A stretch of DNA of 64,000 nucleotides, from the NCBI GenBank assembly GCA_947259375.1, contig CAMYLZ010000019.1:1-64000 (forward strand), read 5' to 3'. Below, one piece after another: positions 26,636 to 35,980 of the stretch; positions within the stretch are counted from its first letter, which is position 1; every line of letters begins with the position of its first letter. A program made the position numbers and the translations under genes. Source of the DNA: an uncultured Parvularculaceae bacterium. GTDB lineage: Bacteria > Pseudomonadota > Alphaproteobacteria > Caulobacterales > Parvularculaceae. The notes under the pieces were generated by a model. That model had not been told where the DNA came from and ran no database searches. It saw only the letters and a list, made by a program, of their open reading frames with translations.

Positions 26636-27658
26636 TCACGGCGCCACGACATCAGACGGCGTCATCACTTCGCCGTTCCAATTCTGTTTCGAAAGACACG
26701 CCCGCCCTGTCTCGAGGTCGCCTTCACATTGTTCAACGCGAACCCAATCAACCAATAGCGAAGCAGGAAAGGCCGCCTCATCAACGCCTGCGCCATTGGA
26801 CTTTTCCGGCAGGCTTCCGCCAACGGCGAGATTCAGGATTACGTAAAACGGCCTATCGAAAGGCGCTTTCGGGTTTTCCGCTTCCCTTACCGCCTCCGTA
26901 TGCCAATCATCCTGATTGACGCGCATGAAAAGCCGGCCGTCTACGAACCATTGAATGACGCCTTGCGCCCACTCCACTGAATAGACGCGCCACTCCGCCG
27001 CGGGCCCTGACGACGCCGATTCTGGTGCATAAGCAGTCAGAAAAGTATTGTCCGGCGCTGTGCCGCCAAAATGGATGGCGCCCGAGGTGCGGCTTTCGCG
27101 GCCGCCAACGCACTGCTCGCAAGGCGTCGCAAGATTGACCGCCTCCATAATGTCGATCTCGCCGGATAGCGGCCAGCCGCCATAATGGCTCTCCACAGGC
27201 ATCATCCAGAATGCCGGCCAGGTTCCTTGGCCGGCCGGCAACTTCATGCGCGCGGAAACGCGGCCATATTTCCAGCCCGCCTTGCCGAGGCTCGTCACCT
27301 TGCCCGAGGTAAAGGGCTGCGTGCGCTGCGCCCCGCGAACGCTCTGCGCGCGATCCGCATGTAAAGGCCCGGTATAAGCGCCCGATGCCGCTTTCAGACG
27401 CAAAACGCCAGCACTGACCTCAATATTCTCGGGCCGATCGACATAGCATTGCCGCTCATTATTTCCGCCGCCCCAACAGGATTCTTCGGCCGCCCATTTG
27501 GAACGGTCGAGCCCGTCGCCGTCGAAATCATCAAACCATACCGATTGCCAATGCGGCGCCGACGCCAAAGGCGCATCGCCGATAAAAGCATGCGCGCATA
27601 ATGGCGCAAACCCGGCACAGATGGCGGATAACGAAAATGTTACTTTGGGTGCTCTCAC
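26636..27658 (-). CDS. GH16 family endo-beta-glucanase (laminarinase-like)
   Basis: A 340-residue exported glycoside hydrolase. The signal peptide ends near APLCAHAF. The family motif GEIDIMEAV gives the catalytic pair E167 (nucleophile) and E172 (acid/base) with D169 between. Substrate-cleft residues W150-M153 (FWMMP) and the strand KTxxF-like ends are as in bacterial laminarinases. A C-terminal tail with two Cys follows the jelly roll. It probably cleaves beta-1,3 or mixed-linkage glucan outside the cell or in the periplasm, upstream of the GH3 exo-enzyme. The start follows a 193-bp gap after GH3 and may have its own promoter. Agarase or carrageenase activity cannot be excluded from sequence alone. 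Confidence 0.9.
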   Translation of the reverse strand: MRAPKVTFSLSAICAGFAPLCAHAFIGDAPLASAPHWQSVWFDDFDGDGLDRSKWAAEESCWGGGNNERQCYVDRPENIEVSAGVLRLKAASGAYTGPLHADRAQSVRGAQRTQPFTSGKVTSLGKAGWKYGRVSARMKLPAGQGTWPAFWMMPVESHYGGWPLSGEIDIMEAVNLATPCEQCVGGRESRTSGAIHFGGTAPDNTFLTAYAPESASSGPAAEWRVYSVEWAQGVIQWFVDGRLFMRVNQDDWHTEAVREAENPKAPFDRPFYVILNLAVGGSLPEKSNGAGVDEAAFPASLLVDWVRVEQCEGDLETGRACLSKQNWNGEVMTPSDVVAP

Positions 27659-27734
27659 CGGCGCCCGCCCTCACTAATCGATATTTTTCTTGTTGATCGA
27701 ACATTGAGTGAGACGGAAAAACTGCTCAATCGCC

Positions 27735-27774
27735 ATGCGGCGAATGGGAAGGCTGATGCGGCGGATGGGAAGGC
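27735..27774. repeat. Two tandem copies of a 21-bp unit
   Basis: ATGCGGCGAATGGGAAGGC recurs 21 bp later with one change (G for A in the ninth position). It lies in the 193-bp gap between GH3 and GH16, about 77-116 bp upstream of the GH16 start. It could be a pair of protein-binding half-sites or chance low-complexity sequence. Confidence 0.4.
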
Positions 27775-27799
27775 GGCGCTAAAGTCATGTGCTGCGCAC

Positions 27800-27828
27800 G
27801 CGCCGCGCCAGCGCCGCTTGCGCGGCGC
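27800..27828 (-). terminator. Hairpin after GH3
   Basis: A 9-bp perfect stem (GCGCCGCGC / GCGCGGCGC) with an 11-nt loop sits 24 bp after the GH3 stop. No T-tract follows. It is likely an mRNA-stabilising or weak terminating hairpin inside the array. Confidence 0.4.
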
Positions 27829-27851
27829 CTTCAGGCCAATGGGAATCGCGC

Positions 27852-30122
27852 TCAACGCCCTGATTTCAGCTCGAAAGAAGCCGTCAAACCCGCAGCCGAG
27901 GAACCGCCGACAAAAACGTCATAGGCGCCCGGCTCAAGCCGAAACGCACCGCGCCCGTCATAAAAACCCAGCTGCTCCTCGGTCAGCTTGAAACGGACGG
28001 TTTTGCGCTGGCCCGGTTTGAGCGATATTTTTTCAAAGCCTTTCAGCTCTCGCACCGGACGGCTGATGCTGGCCACGCGATCGCGAATATAGAGCTGAAC
28101 GACCTCGCGCCCCTCACGCCCGCCACTATTCTGCACACGAACCGAAACCTCGACTCCGCCATCGACGTCGCGCACCCGAAGCCGGCCATACTCGAACGCG
28201 GTGTAGCTCAAGCCATGCCCGAACGGGTATAAAGGCGCGTTTTCCTCGTCCGTATAATGAGACCAGAAAACTTCCGGACGCGGGCCCGGCCGGCCTGTAT
28301 TCAGATAATTGTAATAGATCGGAATCTGGCCTTCAGAGCGCGGAAACGTCATCGGCAATTTGCCGCTCGGATTGACTTTACCCAACAGCATATCGGTAAT
28401 TGCGGGCCCGGATTCATGCCCAAGATGCCAGGCCTGGACGATTGCCGGAACATGCGCGTCCGCCCAGGTTAAGACCAACGGCCGGCCGCTCATGACAACC
28501 AGCGCAACATTCGGATTTGCGGCGTACACGGCCTTAAGGAGATCGTCCTGAACACCCGGCAATCCGATATTGGCGCGACTGCGCCCCTCGCCGGACTGAT
28601 AAGCATCCTCGCCAAGGACCAGCACCACCTTGTCGGCCGCTCGCGCCGCCGCCACCGCCGCGTCAAACCCGCTTCGGTCGGTCAAATTGACCTGCACTTC
28701 CGTCGGGAAACTCGCCTCGCCGTTTTCAACCGGAGCGCCCTCGACATAGCTGAAATCAACGCCCGCCGCCGCAAAGGCTTCCTTCACCGAAATCGCCGAC
28801 CCGGCTTCGGCCCTGCCGCGCCAATTCCCCAATGGCGTATCCTTATCCGCTGCAAGCGCGCCGATTAGCGCGATCCTTTCCCCTTTGCCAAGCGGCAGGG
28901 CGCCGCCCTCATTCTTGAGCAGCACAATGGACGCCTCGGCCATTTGCCGCGCCATCACCCTGTGCTCTGGCGTCATCAGACTTGCATTCTCACGGGCCGC
29001 ATCGAGATACCGATATGGATCATCGAACAGGCCGAGCTTGAATTTCATACGCAAGACGCGGCGCACCGCATCATCGACATCGCCGAGCGCAACCTCGCCG
29101 GACTCGACCAATGACGGCAAATATTCCGCGTAAACATGGCTTTCCATATCGACATCCGAGCCGGCATTCATCGCGAGCCGCGCGGCATCGCGGGCATCCG
29201 CTGCAAAGCCGTGATCGATCATCTCGATCCCCGAGCCCCAATCGGAAATCACTACGCCTTCAAATTCCCAATCGCCCTTGAGGACATCGCGCTGAAGATA
29301 TGCATCGCCTGTCGCCGGGATCCCATTGAGGGTGTTGAACGAGTTCATCACGGTCAGCGCACCCGCACGTTCAATCGCCGCTTTGAAAGGCGGCGCCACC
29401 ACATTGAACAGCGTCACCGTGCCAATATCGGCCGCATTGTAGTCTTTACCGGATTCCGCAAAGCCATAGGCCGCAAAATGTTTCAGCGTCGCCGCAATGG
29501 TGTCTTCAGCGGCAAGATCATCGCCCTGAAATCCGCGAACGCGTGCAATCGCGATTTCAGCGCCGAGAAACGGATCTTCTCCGGCGCCCTCCATCACCCG
29601 CCCCCAGCGCGGATCGCGCGAAATGTCCACCATCGGCGCAAAGGTCCAGTTCAGCCCTTGCGCCGAGGCTTCGACCGCCGCCACACGCGCGCTTTGCTCA
29701 ATGAGATCAAGATCCCAGCTCGCCGCCTCGGCAAGCGGTATGGGAAACATCGTCTTGTGGCCATGGATAACATCGAATGCGAAAACCGCCGGGATTCCCA
29801 GACGGCTTTCCTCAACAGCAATCTTCTGAAGCGCGCGAACATTTTCCGTGCCGACGACGTTCAACATCGACCCCACAAGACCGGACTTCACCAGCTCGCG
29901 CTTCTTCTGGACGCTTGCATCCGCGGACGCCGGGCCGGTGACATCGCCGACATCGGAGAACTGTGTCAGCTGACCGGCCTTTTCCGCCAGCGTCATCTGC
30001 TCAAGCAGCCCTTCAATTCGCCTTTCGACAACCGCCGCATCTTCTTGCTGCGCATGCGCGCCAACAAAAGCGATTACCGAAAAAATGAGAACCAACAGGC
30101 CGCTTTTCTTGAAAATCATCAC
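27852..30122 (-). CDS. GH3 family beta-glucosidase (BglX-like, exported)
   Basis: A 756-residue periplasmic or secreted glycosidase. The signal peptide ends near GAHAQQED. The N-terminal (alpha/beta)8 domain carries the nucleophile D294 in GVVISDWGSG and the substrate-binding motif MVDISRDPRWGRVMEGAGEDP. The second domain contains the KNEGGALPLGK stretch. A fibronectin-like FnIII_3 domain closes the protein (about 650-756, VSVRVQNSGGREGREVVQLYI). Domain order and length match BglX-type enzymes, which release glucose from the non-reducing ends of beta-glucans. Start ATG 30122 or the next codon, both after TTAGGTG. It is the first gene of the array. Upstream lies a candidate operator at 30149-30170. 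Confidence 0.92.
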   Translation of the reverse strand: MMIFKKSGLLVLIFSVIAFVGAHAQQEDAAVVERRIEGLLEQMTLAEKAGQLTQFSDVGDVTGPASADASVQKKRELVKSGLVGSMLNVVGTENVRALQKIAVEESRLGIPAVFAFDVIHGHKTMFPIPLAEAASWDLDLIEQSARVAAVEASAQGLNWTFAPMVDISRDPRWGRVMEGAGEDPFLGAEIAIARVRGFQGDDLAAEDTIAATLKHFAAYGFAESGKDYNAADIGTVTLFNVVAPPFKAAIERAGALTVMNSFNTLNGIPATGDAYLQRDVLKGDWEFEGVVISDWGSGIEMIDHGFAADARDAARLAMNAGSDVDMESHVYAEYLPSLVESGEVALGDVDDAVRRVLRMKFKLGLFDDPYRYLDAARENASLMTPEHRVMARQMAEASIVLLKNEGGALPLGKGERIALIGALAADKDTPLGNWRGRAEAGSAISVKEAFAAAGVDFSYVEGAPVENGEASFPTEVQVNLTDRSGFDAAVAAARAADKVVLVLGEDAYQSGEGRSRANIGLPGVQDDLLKAVYAANPNVALVVMSGRPLVLTWADAHVPAIVQAWHLGHESGPAITDMLLGKVNPSGKLPMTFPRSEGQIPIYYNYLNTGRPGPRPEVFWSHYTDEENAPLYPFGHGLSYTAFEYGRLRVRDVDGGVEVSVRVQNSGGREGREVVQLYIRDRVASISRPVRELKGFEKISLKPGQRKTVRFKLTEEQLGFYDGRGAFRLEPGAYDVFVGGSSAAGLTASFELKSGR

Positions 30123-30148
30123 CTAATCCGCTTACCGGTTTGCGCGTT

Positions 30149-30170
30149 TCGGCAATGTCGTTCTTGCCGA
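30149..30170. promoter_or_regulatory. Inverted repeat upstream of the GH3 operon
   Basis: TCGGCAA-N8-TTGCCGA, 7-bp perfect arms, 27-48 bp upstream of the GH3 start in the 161-bp gap after the LytTR gene. It has the size and place of a repressor or activator site, though LytTR proteins usually bind direct repeats. The rest of the gap shows nothing clear. Confidence 0.35.
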
Positions 30171-30283
30171 ACCTAAAGCGACTAGAATTCACGCTCGAAC
30201 AGCTTCGGGCAACGCTCGCTGCGGCCAGTTGTCCGATCTGTGCGGCGGTTCGGAATTGAATGCGGCGCTCCTAGGCTCAACAG

Positions 30284-31036
30284 CTAGTCTTTCGCCATCA
30301 ACCCCCGAACCGTCTCGCGATATGAACGACTCGCCCGGACCGAAACGCTATTATTCATGACGATTTGCGCCTCGCCCTTTGGCAACAAATTAACCTGCCG
30401 GATTTGGGGAATTGCAACAATGGCCGACCGGTGCACGCGAACGAAAAGCGAAGACGGAAGGTCGGCTTCGAGCGCCTTTATGGCGACCCGGATCGTTGCC
30501 TCTCGATTTGTCATATGCACGAGTGAATAATCGCCCGCGGCCTCGATCCAGACGATATCTTGATGCGCGATGAAATAGAGCTTGCCAGCATCTTTGACCT
30601 TCAGCACGCCCGCCAATTCGGCGGGCTCTGCATCCGGCGCGTCAACCGCACCGCTCTTTTCCCGTTCATCAATTAGGCGTTTTAGCCGCGACGCCTTTTC
30701 GACCGCCTTTCGAACACGGCCGATTTCCAACGGCTTCAAGACGTAATCGATCGCATCGACGCCGAACGCCTCAACCGCATATTCCGGATGCGCGGTCGCA
30801 AATACGACAAGCGGGCGCGGGGTGACGGAGATTTCCGCATATGCATTGACGCCGGAAATTTCCGGCATTTCGATATCGAAGACGACCAGATCAATACCGC
30901 CATTATTGATCACGCCAATCGCCTCGCGCACCGACTGGCAGGCCGCAACCACCGCGACTTCTCCCGTCTCAGTCAGCAGGGCGGCCATCAACTCCAGCGC
31001 CGGCGCTTCGTCATCGCATATGACAGTCTTCAGCAT
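30284..31036 (-). CDS. LytTR-family response regulator
   Basis: A 250-residue regulator. The receiver domain has D8-D9, the phospho-acceptor D54 in VVFDIEMPEISG and the Lys in YVLKPLE. A charged linker with an Asp/Pro/Glu-rich stretch leads to a LytTR DNA-binding domain (about 150-248, ADLPSSLFVRVHRSAIVAI and the ending SVRASRSYRETVRGL). ATG 31036 has AAGGA 8 nt upstream; the longer frame to 31123 covers the divergent promoter region. Its kinase is the divergent gene at 31141. It lies directly upstream of the GH3 operon in the same direction, so it is the likely regulator of the locus. Confidence 0.9.
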   Translation of the reverse strand: MLKTVICDDEAPALELMAALLTETGEVAVVAACQSVREAIGVINNGGIDLVVFDIEMPEISGVNAYAEISVTPRPLVVFATAHPEYAVEAFGVDAIDYVLKPLEIGRVRKAVEKASRLKRLIDEREKSGAVDAPDAEPAELAGVLKVKDAGKLYFIAHQDIVWIEAAGDYSLVHMTNREATIRVAIKALEADLPSSLFVRVHRSAIVAIPQIRQVNLLPKGEAQIVMNNSVSVRASRSYRETVRGLMAKD

Positions 31037-31140
31037 TCTCCATTTCCTTGACGTGACGCGCCAACAGCTTTTCGCTTGGCTATTGCCGCAAGCCGAATGA
31101 CATATATGATCCGCGCGCATCACGCTACAGACGGATCTGC

Positions 31141-32316
31141 ATGTCGCAACCCACCGAAAATCCGAGCATTACCAATTCAGCCGTCACGTTACCGGCATAT
31201 TGGGTCTTTCAATTCAGCGGCTGGTTCGCCTTTGCGGGCTTGAGTTATTTCAGCCTCACAATCTGGTATAATCCGGGCGAGTTAAATCCTGCGCTTCACA
31301 CGCTGCTGCAATCGCTGCTCGGCATTGTGGTCAGCCATCCTTTGCGATGGGTGGCAAGAAGGTCATGGGACGCCGACACCGCCAGACGCGTATTCGTGAA
31401 CGGAACAGCGGTATTCGCCGCGTCGATTGCGTGGACGGCTCTCAGGCTTTTGACGTTTACATGGATGACCGGCGAAGCCATTCCGGTTGAAGACTGGGGC
31501 GGCTGGACTTTCGCTTCGGTTACCGTCTTTGCATCCTGGGCGTTTTGTTATCACGCCCTCAAATATTATCGCCAATGGATTGACGCGCGAGAACTGTCGA
31601 TCAAGTCGCAAAATGCAATGCTGGAAGCAAAAGCCTTTGCACAGCAGGAAAAAATCAAGCGAATGCATGCGGAGAACCTGGCGCGTGAATCGCGCCTGAG
31701 AATGCTGAACTATCAATTAAACCCGCATTTCTTTTTCAATGCGCTGAATTCCGTCTCCGCGCTGGTGCGAATGAACGACAAAGATGCGGCGACTGAAATG
31801 CTGGCGCGAATAGGAGATTTTCTGCGCACATCCCTTGAAGGTGATGAAGACCTGCAACATCCTCTTTGCGATGAGGTTGGGATTATCAATGCCTATCTGG
31901 ATATTGAGAAAATCCGCTTCAATGATCGTCTTTACACCGATTTTCAAATTTCCGACGAGGCGTTGTCGGTCACTATTCCTAGCCTGCTGTTGCAACCAAT
32001 ATTTGAAAATTGCATCAAACACGCTGTCGGGGGAAGTTTATCGCCGACAACAATCGCCATGAAAGCATCGCTCAGCGAAGGGCGACTGCGCATCAACATC
32101 GCCGATACCGGCCCGGGAATGAGAGAGGACACCAGTTCAGCCGCGCGCATGTCGTCTGGCGTCGGCCTGAAAAACGTCGAAGAGCGCCTTCGGTCGGTTT
32201 ACGGCAGCGATTTTTCCATGGATATTTCGGACAACAGCCCGAGTGGTTTTGCGATTGACCTCGATCTGCCGCTTTCAATTCAACACGAAACACTGCGCGC
32301 GCCCGTCAATGCCTGA
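31141..32316 (+). CDS. LytS/YehU-type sensor histidine kinase
   Basis: A 391-residue membrane kinase. Four hydrophobic segments (about 20-40, 55-70, 88-108, 120-140) form a small sensor. A coiled-coil-like linker (150-185) and the His_kinase domain follow, with the phospho-acceptor H196 in NYQLNPHFFFNALNS and the HATPase motifs FENCIKHAV, ADTGPGM and GVGLKNVEERL. It is divergent from the LytTR gene with a 104-bp gap, so the two form a pair that likely senses a sugar or envelope cue. It is followed 63 bp later by the cupin-like gene in the same direction. Confidence 0.9.
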   Translation: MSQPTENPSITNSAVTLPAYWVFQFSGWFAFAGLSYFSLTIWYNPGELNPALHTLLQSLLGIVVSHPLRWVARRSWDADTARRVFVNGTAVFAASIAWTALRLLTFTWMTGEAIPVEDWGGWTFASVTVFASWAFCYHALKYYRQWIDARELSIKSQNAMLEAKAFAQQEKIKRMHAENLARESRLRMLNYQLNPHFFFNALNSVSALVRMNDKDAATEMLARIGDFLRTSLEGDEDLQHPLCDEVGIINAYLDIEKIRFNDRLYTDFQISDEALSVTIPSLLLQPIFENCIKHAVGGSLSPTTIAMKASLSEGRLRINIADTGPGMREDTSSAARMSSGVGLKNVEERLRSVYGSDFSMDISDNSPSGFAIDLDLPLSIQHETLRAPVNA

Positions 32317-32379
32317 TCGCCGGAGAGCGAAATCTTGCGAGACCCACCCCAATTCTTTCCGATCGCCACGGACCATTAG

Positions 32380-33408
32380 ATGACTTGCAACTCGATCCTC
32401 GAACAAATTCCGCGCAAGGCGGAAGAGCGCCCAGCCGCAAGCGCAACCCCAGGCGATGGCTACGTCAAACTCGGCCATCCGCTGATCTTGCGCGGCGCTG
32501 TTTCCGATTGGCCGTCGGTCCGCCATGCGCAACACTCCGACGAACGCATTTGCGATTACCTGCTTCAATTTGATACCGGGGCGGAAGCGCCGGTCTTTGT
32601 CGCAGGCTCTCAAGCAAAAGGTCGTATCTTTTACGATGAAGATTTTACCGGACTCAACGCCGCCTTAAAGCGGGCGACGCTCTCAGAAGTGCTCAACCGG
32701 CTTTTGGCGCATCGAGACGATCAGCGCCCCCCTCTGACCTATATCGGCGGCGCGCCGATCGCACACACGCTCCCCGGTTTCGAAACGGAAAACGCGCTCG
32801 ACGGATGCGCCCGGCCGTCAACCGCGAATATCTGGATTGGCGGCCCGACGCGCATTTCCGCCCATTATGATTATTCCGACAATGTCGCCTGTGTCGTCGC
32901 GGGAAAGCGCAGGTTTATTTTGTTTCCTCCCGATCAGCTGGAAAATCTTTATGTCGGCCCGCTCGACTTCACGCCGGCAGGCCAGCCCATCAGCCTGATA
33001 GACTTCGACGATCCCGATCATGATCGCTATCCCCGCTTTCGAGAGGCGTTGGAACACGCATTGATTGCCGAGTTGACGCCCGGCGATACGCTTTTCATTC
33101 CGAGCATGTGGTGGCACCATGTCGAAGCGCTTGGTGTACTGAACATATTAGTCAATCACTGGTTTCAAAGCGCTCCCGCATATGCCGACCCGCCTACCGA
33201 AGCCCTTATGCATGCGGTGATGACGCTTCGCGATCTGCCGAGCGAGGAGCGGCGCATATGGCGCCATATGTTCGAGCATTATGTGTTCGACCCGGCGGAA
33301 GACGATGCATCGCATATCCCGGCGCACACCCGGGGCATTCTCGGACCTCTTGATGAAGCCGCCGCACGCCGCATGCGGGCGATGTTGCGCGCGCGCCTGA
33401 ACGCCTGA
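32380..33408 (+). CDS. Cupin-like (JmjC/cupin_8) Fe(II) oxygenase-like protein, copy 2
   Basis: A 342-residue paralogue of the protein at 20122. The same elements are present: HPLILRGAVSDWPS, the iron motif HxD in SAHYDYSDNVACVVAGKRR, RRFILFPPDQ and MWWHHVEALG. The C-terminus (RIWRHMFEHYVFDPAEDD...) also matches copy 1. It lies between the kinase gene and the DUF6445-like gene on the plus strand. Two copies in one locus, on opposite strands around the regulators, suggest duplication after the locus formed, with each copy tied to a different partner set. The ribosome site is weak (CGGA). Confidence 0.85.
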   Translation: MTCNSILEQIPRKAEERPAASATPGDGYVKLGHPLILRGAVSDWPSVRHAQHSDERICDYLLQFDTGAEAPVFVAGSQAKGRIFYDEDFTGLNAALKRATLSEVLNRLLAHRDDQRPPLTYIGGAPIAHTLPGFETENALDGCARPSTANIWIGGPTRISAHYDYSDNVACVVAGKRRFILFPPDQLENLYVGPLDFTPAGQPISLIDFDDPDHDRYPRFREALEHALIAELTPGDTLFIPSMWWHHVEALGVLNILVNHWFQSAPAYADPPTEALMHAVMTLRDLPSEERRIWRHMFEHYVFDPAEDDASHIPAHTRGILGPLDEAAARRMRAMLRARLNA

Positions 33409-33438
33409 ACCAGCCGAAGCAAGCAGGGATTACCGCTA

Positions 33439-34122
33439 ATGCACGATGCCGCCGAATTCGACAATGTGCACATTCATCATATCGGACGCGAAAACCGCCC
33501 GGTTCTCGTCATCGACGATTTTCTGCCCGATCCCGGCCTTGTCCTCGCGCAGGCGCGGCAGGCTTCGTTTCAACCTTTCGTCCGGTTTTTTCCTGGCGTT
33601 CAGGCGCCTTATCCGTTTGACCGCTTCAGCGCTTCCGTCGCGCCTTATTCCCCCATCATCAAGCACGCGCTCAACATCAAGCAGTCGCCATCCGTCATTG
33701 AATGCGGCCTCGCGATGGTCACCACACCGCCAGAGCAGCTTCATCCGCTGCAATCCATTCCGCATATCGACACGATCGACCCGAACCGCATCGCCGTTCT
33801 GGCTTACGTCTCTGGCGAACGATTTGGCGGGACAGCTTTTTATCGCCACAAATCGACTGGCTTTGAAGCCGTTACCGCGAGTCGACGCAAGCCCTACAAT
33901 TCGGCTCTCGACGCCGATATAGAAAACCATGGCGTGCCTGAGCGCGCCTATATCTCCGACGACACCGAAATCTTTGAGCAAATCGCAACATTTGAAGCGA
34001 AGCCCGGGCGTGCGATCGTCTATTTTTCCAACTCACTGCATTCCGGTCATATTCAGCATGCGGCTGATTTGACCCGTGATGTCACGCATGGACGGTTAAC
34101 GCTAAATGCTTTTTTATCTTGA
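33439..34122 (+). CDS. DUF6445-like putative 2OG-Fe(II) dioxygenase
   Basis: A 227-residue protein that fits the DUF6445 pattern: VLVIDDFLPDPGLVLAQA near the start, an HxD pair in PHIDTIDPNRIAVLAYV, a distal His in NSLHSGHI and a closing Arg in GRLTLNAFL. That His-Asp-His plus Arg set is what 2-oxoglutarate/iron oxygenases use. Function is not known. Homologues are often near halogenase-like and SapC genes in such uptake loci, as here. It follows the cupin-like gene by 30 bp and has an AGGGA ribosome site. A weak hairpin (AGGTGCG / CGCACCT, 34122-34146) overlaps the stop and may end the transcript; the gap to 34324 shows no other feature. Confidence 0.75.
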   Translation: MHDAAEFDNVHIHHIGRENRPVLVIDDFLPDPGLVLAQARQASFQPFVRFFPGVQAPYPFDRFSASVAPYSPIIKHALNIKQSPSVIECGLAMVTTPPEQLHPLQSIPHIDTIDPNRIAVLAYVSGERFGGTAFYRHKSTGFEAVTASRRKPYNSALDADIENHGVPERAYISDDTEIFEQIATFEAKPGRAIVYFSNSLHSGHIQHAADLTRDVTHGRLTLNAFLS

Positions 34123-34324
34123 GGTGCGTCTTTTATAACCGCACCTGACCAGCACAACAGGGTGCGCCGGGACGAGGGCTCAGGTCATTACGCAAAATGC
34201 GGATTAAGAAAATTGCCGATTCATGTGAGACTGGGGAACGGTCGTATCAGGCTCGCCCTTTTCCGAATAGATCAAATCCGGTCTCCTTTTCGCGCCGTCA
34301 GTCAGCGATCTTCCCCAAACCTGA

Positions 34325-35980
34325 TTAGCGCACGCCGAGCGCTTTGATCAATGGGTCAAGATGATGGACGTAACGCGCCGCGCCCGCGCTGCGGCGGATT
34401 TCATGGCGGACTTGCATTGCGCTTGCAGTCGATACAACCCGATCACTTTCACTAAATTTCAAACATGCCTCTTCGAACGGCGCCCCTATAAACTTAACGA
34501 GACGCCCCGCCGTTTCCTCAAAACAGGAAACTACTTCCTCGTAATCCACAACACAAATATGTTCCGCATACTGCTGTTTGTAAACCTCTATAAGCTTTTC
34601 TGTCGCAGTGAAGTACTTGCCGAGTTCGGTCAAATCATATGCAAAATGTTGCGGACCCGAGAAGAAGCGCTCATAACAAGACCAGCAAGTATCCAAACCG
34701 TTTCTATAACTGACAATGACCGGCGCGTCCGGAAACAATTGCCGAATGATCGGCACATATAGAAGGTTCGATGGCAACTTATCGACCACGAAGCGCGGGC
34801 CGGCGAATCGCTCACGCAAGATCGCCCGATATTTTCGCCCAATGCCGGCCAACGTTTCAGAATCAAGATTTAGCAAACCATTCGGAAAGGACAGTTGTCG
34901 TCTTTTCAGCGCGCGCCGAACGAGACGCTGAAACCAGACCAGCTCCCCAGCCCCCTCAACCGACGAGTGACTGGACAATATCTGCTCAAGCAAAGTAGAT
35001 CCTGAACGCGGCATGCCAACAATAAAAACCGGCTGCGGTTCCTCCATCGCGCTGGCACACGCGGCAATGGCGTTGAATTCGGATTTTTGCGTCAATTTGG
35101 CCAACGCAGCCAGGCGCCGGACATCCTTTTCCACATCATAGCGATATGTCGCGCGCACGAGTTTGTTTCCGGCATGATAAAACTGTATCGCTTCGTCAAT
35201 CCGGCCTGTCCGGTCGAGACTCTTTGCTGCAGCGAACTGCAGATGCGCAGTTTTTTCACCCTTACCCGCCAACGCGCGTTCGACTATTCGATCATATGCC
35301 ATGCGATGCGCCGGCATAGACGGCAATTGCGACAGGTGAAATGCCGTAATGTCGCTATTCGGGTCTATAGCGAGTGCATTCGCCAAATGTTGCCTTGCTT
35401 TGTGCGCATCGCCCGTCATGACGAATGCGCTCGCCAGGTTCAGTTGCGCGCCCTGATCGTCCGGGGCGCATTTTGACGCCTTCAGAAAGGCCTCTATCGC
35501 TTCGTCAGCGCGGTTTAATTCGATCGCAGTTTTGCCGAGCTCCGTCCATGTTTCTAGGTCGGCGCCACCACAGCGATCCAGTGTCGTCAGCGCCTCACGC
35601 ACCTGCCAATCCCGCGCATCCGCCCTCAAAAAATAAATCATGCGCAGGACAAGGGCATTATCGGCCGGTGCAATGTTTATCGCCTGTTGCGCCGCATCGG
35701 CTGCATCAGAAAACTGCTCAAGAGCGAAGTGCGCATTCGCCAAATTTCCATAAACATTTGGCGGGCCAAACCCGCTCGCAATCGCTTTTCTTGCGCACGC
35801 AATCGCTTCTTGATGTCGTCCTGTTTGACCGCAAAGGACGGACCTGTAATGCCAGGTCTCTCCGTCGCCCGGATTGCTCACCAGAATTGCGCGATAGCTC
35901 CGTTTGGCGGCCTCAAAGCCACCCGCGCGATGGAGCGCTAGCGCCGCATCGCGCTGCTGTTTTGTGGATGGTGCGGTCAA
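34325..35980 (-). CDS. TPR-sulfotransferase fusion protein
   Basis: A 551-residue soluble protein. The N-terminal half (about 1-270) is a TPR array. The C-terminal half is a Sulfotransfer_1/3-type domain with the 5'-phosphosulfate loop in GMPRSGSTLLEQILSSH (about 317) and the 3'-phosphate segment SYRNGLDTCWSCYE. The start is a TTG at 35980 that overlaps the preceding stop as TTGA; no ATG lies upstream, and the first internal Met is about 115 residues in. A GGAG lies only 2 nt before TTG, so translation may depend on coupling. It closes the second uptake array. PAPS-dependent sulfation of an unknown acceptor is likely; the acceptor cannot be read from sequence. Confidence 0.88.
   Translation of the reverse strand: MTAPSTKQQRDAALALHRAGGFEAAKRSYRAILVSNPGDGETWHYRSVLCGQTGRHQEAIACARKAIASGFGPPNVYGNLANAHFALEQFSDAADAAQQAINIAPADNALVLRMIYFLRADARDWQVREALTTLDRCGGADLETWTELGKTAIELNRADEAIEAFLKASKCAPDDQGAQLNLASAFVMTGDAHKARQHLANALAIDPNSDITAFHLSQLPSMPAHRMAYDRIVERALAGKGEKTAHLQFAAAKSLDRTGRIDEAIQFYHAGNKLVRATYRYDVEKDVRRLAALAKLTQKSEFNAIAACASAMEEPQPVFIVGMPRSGSTLLEQILSSHSSVEGAGELVWFQRLVRRALKRRQLSFPNGLLNLDSETLAGIGRKYRAILRERFAGPRFVVDKLPSNLLYVPIIRQLFPDAPVIVSYRNGLDTCWSCYERFFSGPQHFAYDLTELGKYFTATEKLIEVYKQQYAEHICVVDYEEVVSCFEETAGRLVKFIGAPFEEACLKFSESDRVVSTASAMQVRHEIRRSAGAARYVHHLDPLIKALGVR

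Noticed and set aside
27704-27991. 95-codon plus-strand frame between GH16 and GH3
   Set aside because: It overlaps the GH3 3' end and is produced by the 21-bp tandem repeat and GC-rich hairpin; no ribosome site.
29136-30176. 346-codon plus-strand open frame
   Set aside because: Antisense to the GH3 gene, without ribosome site or recognisable domain.
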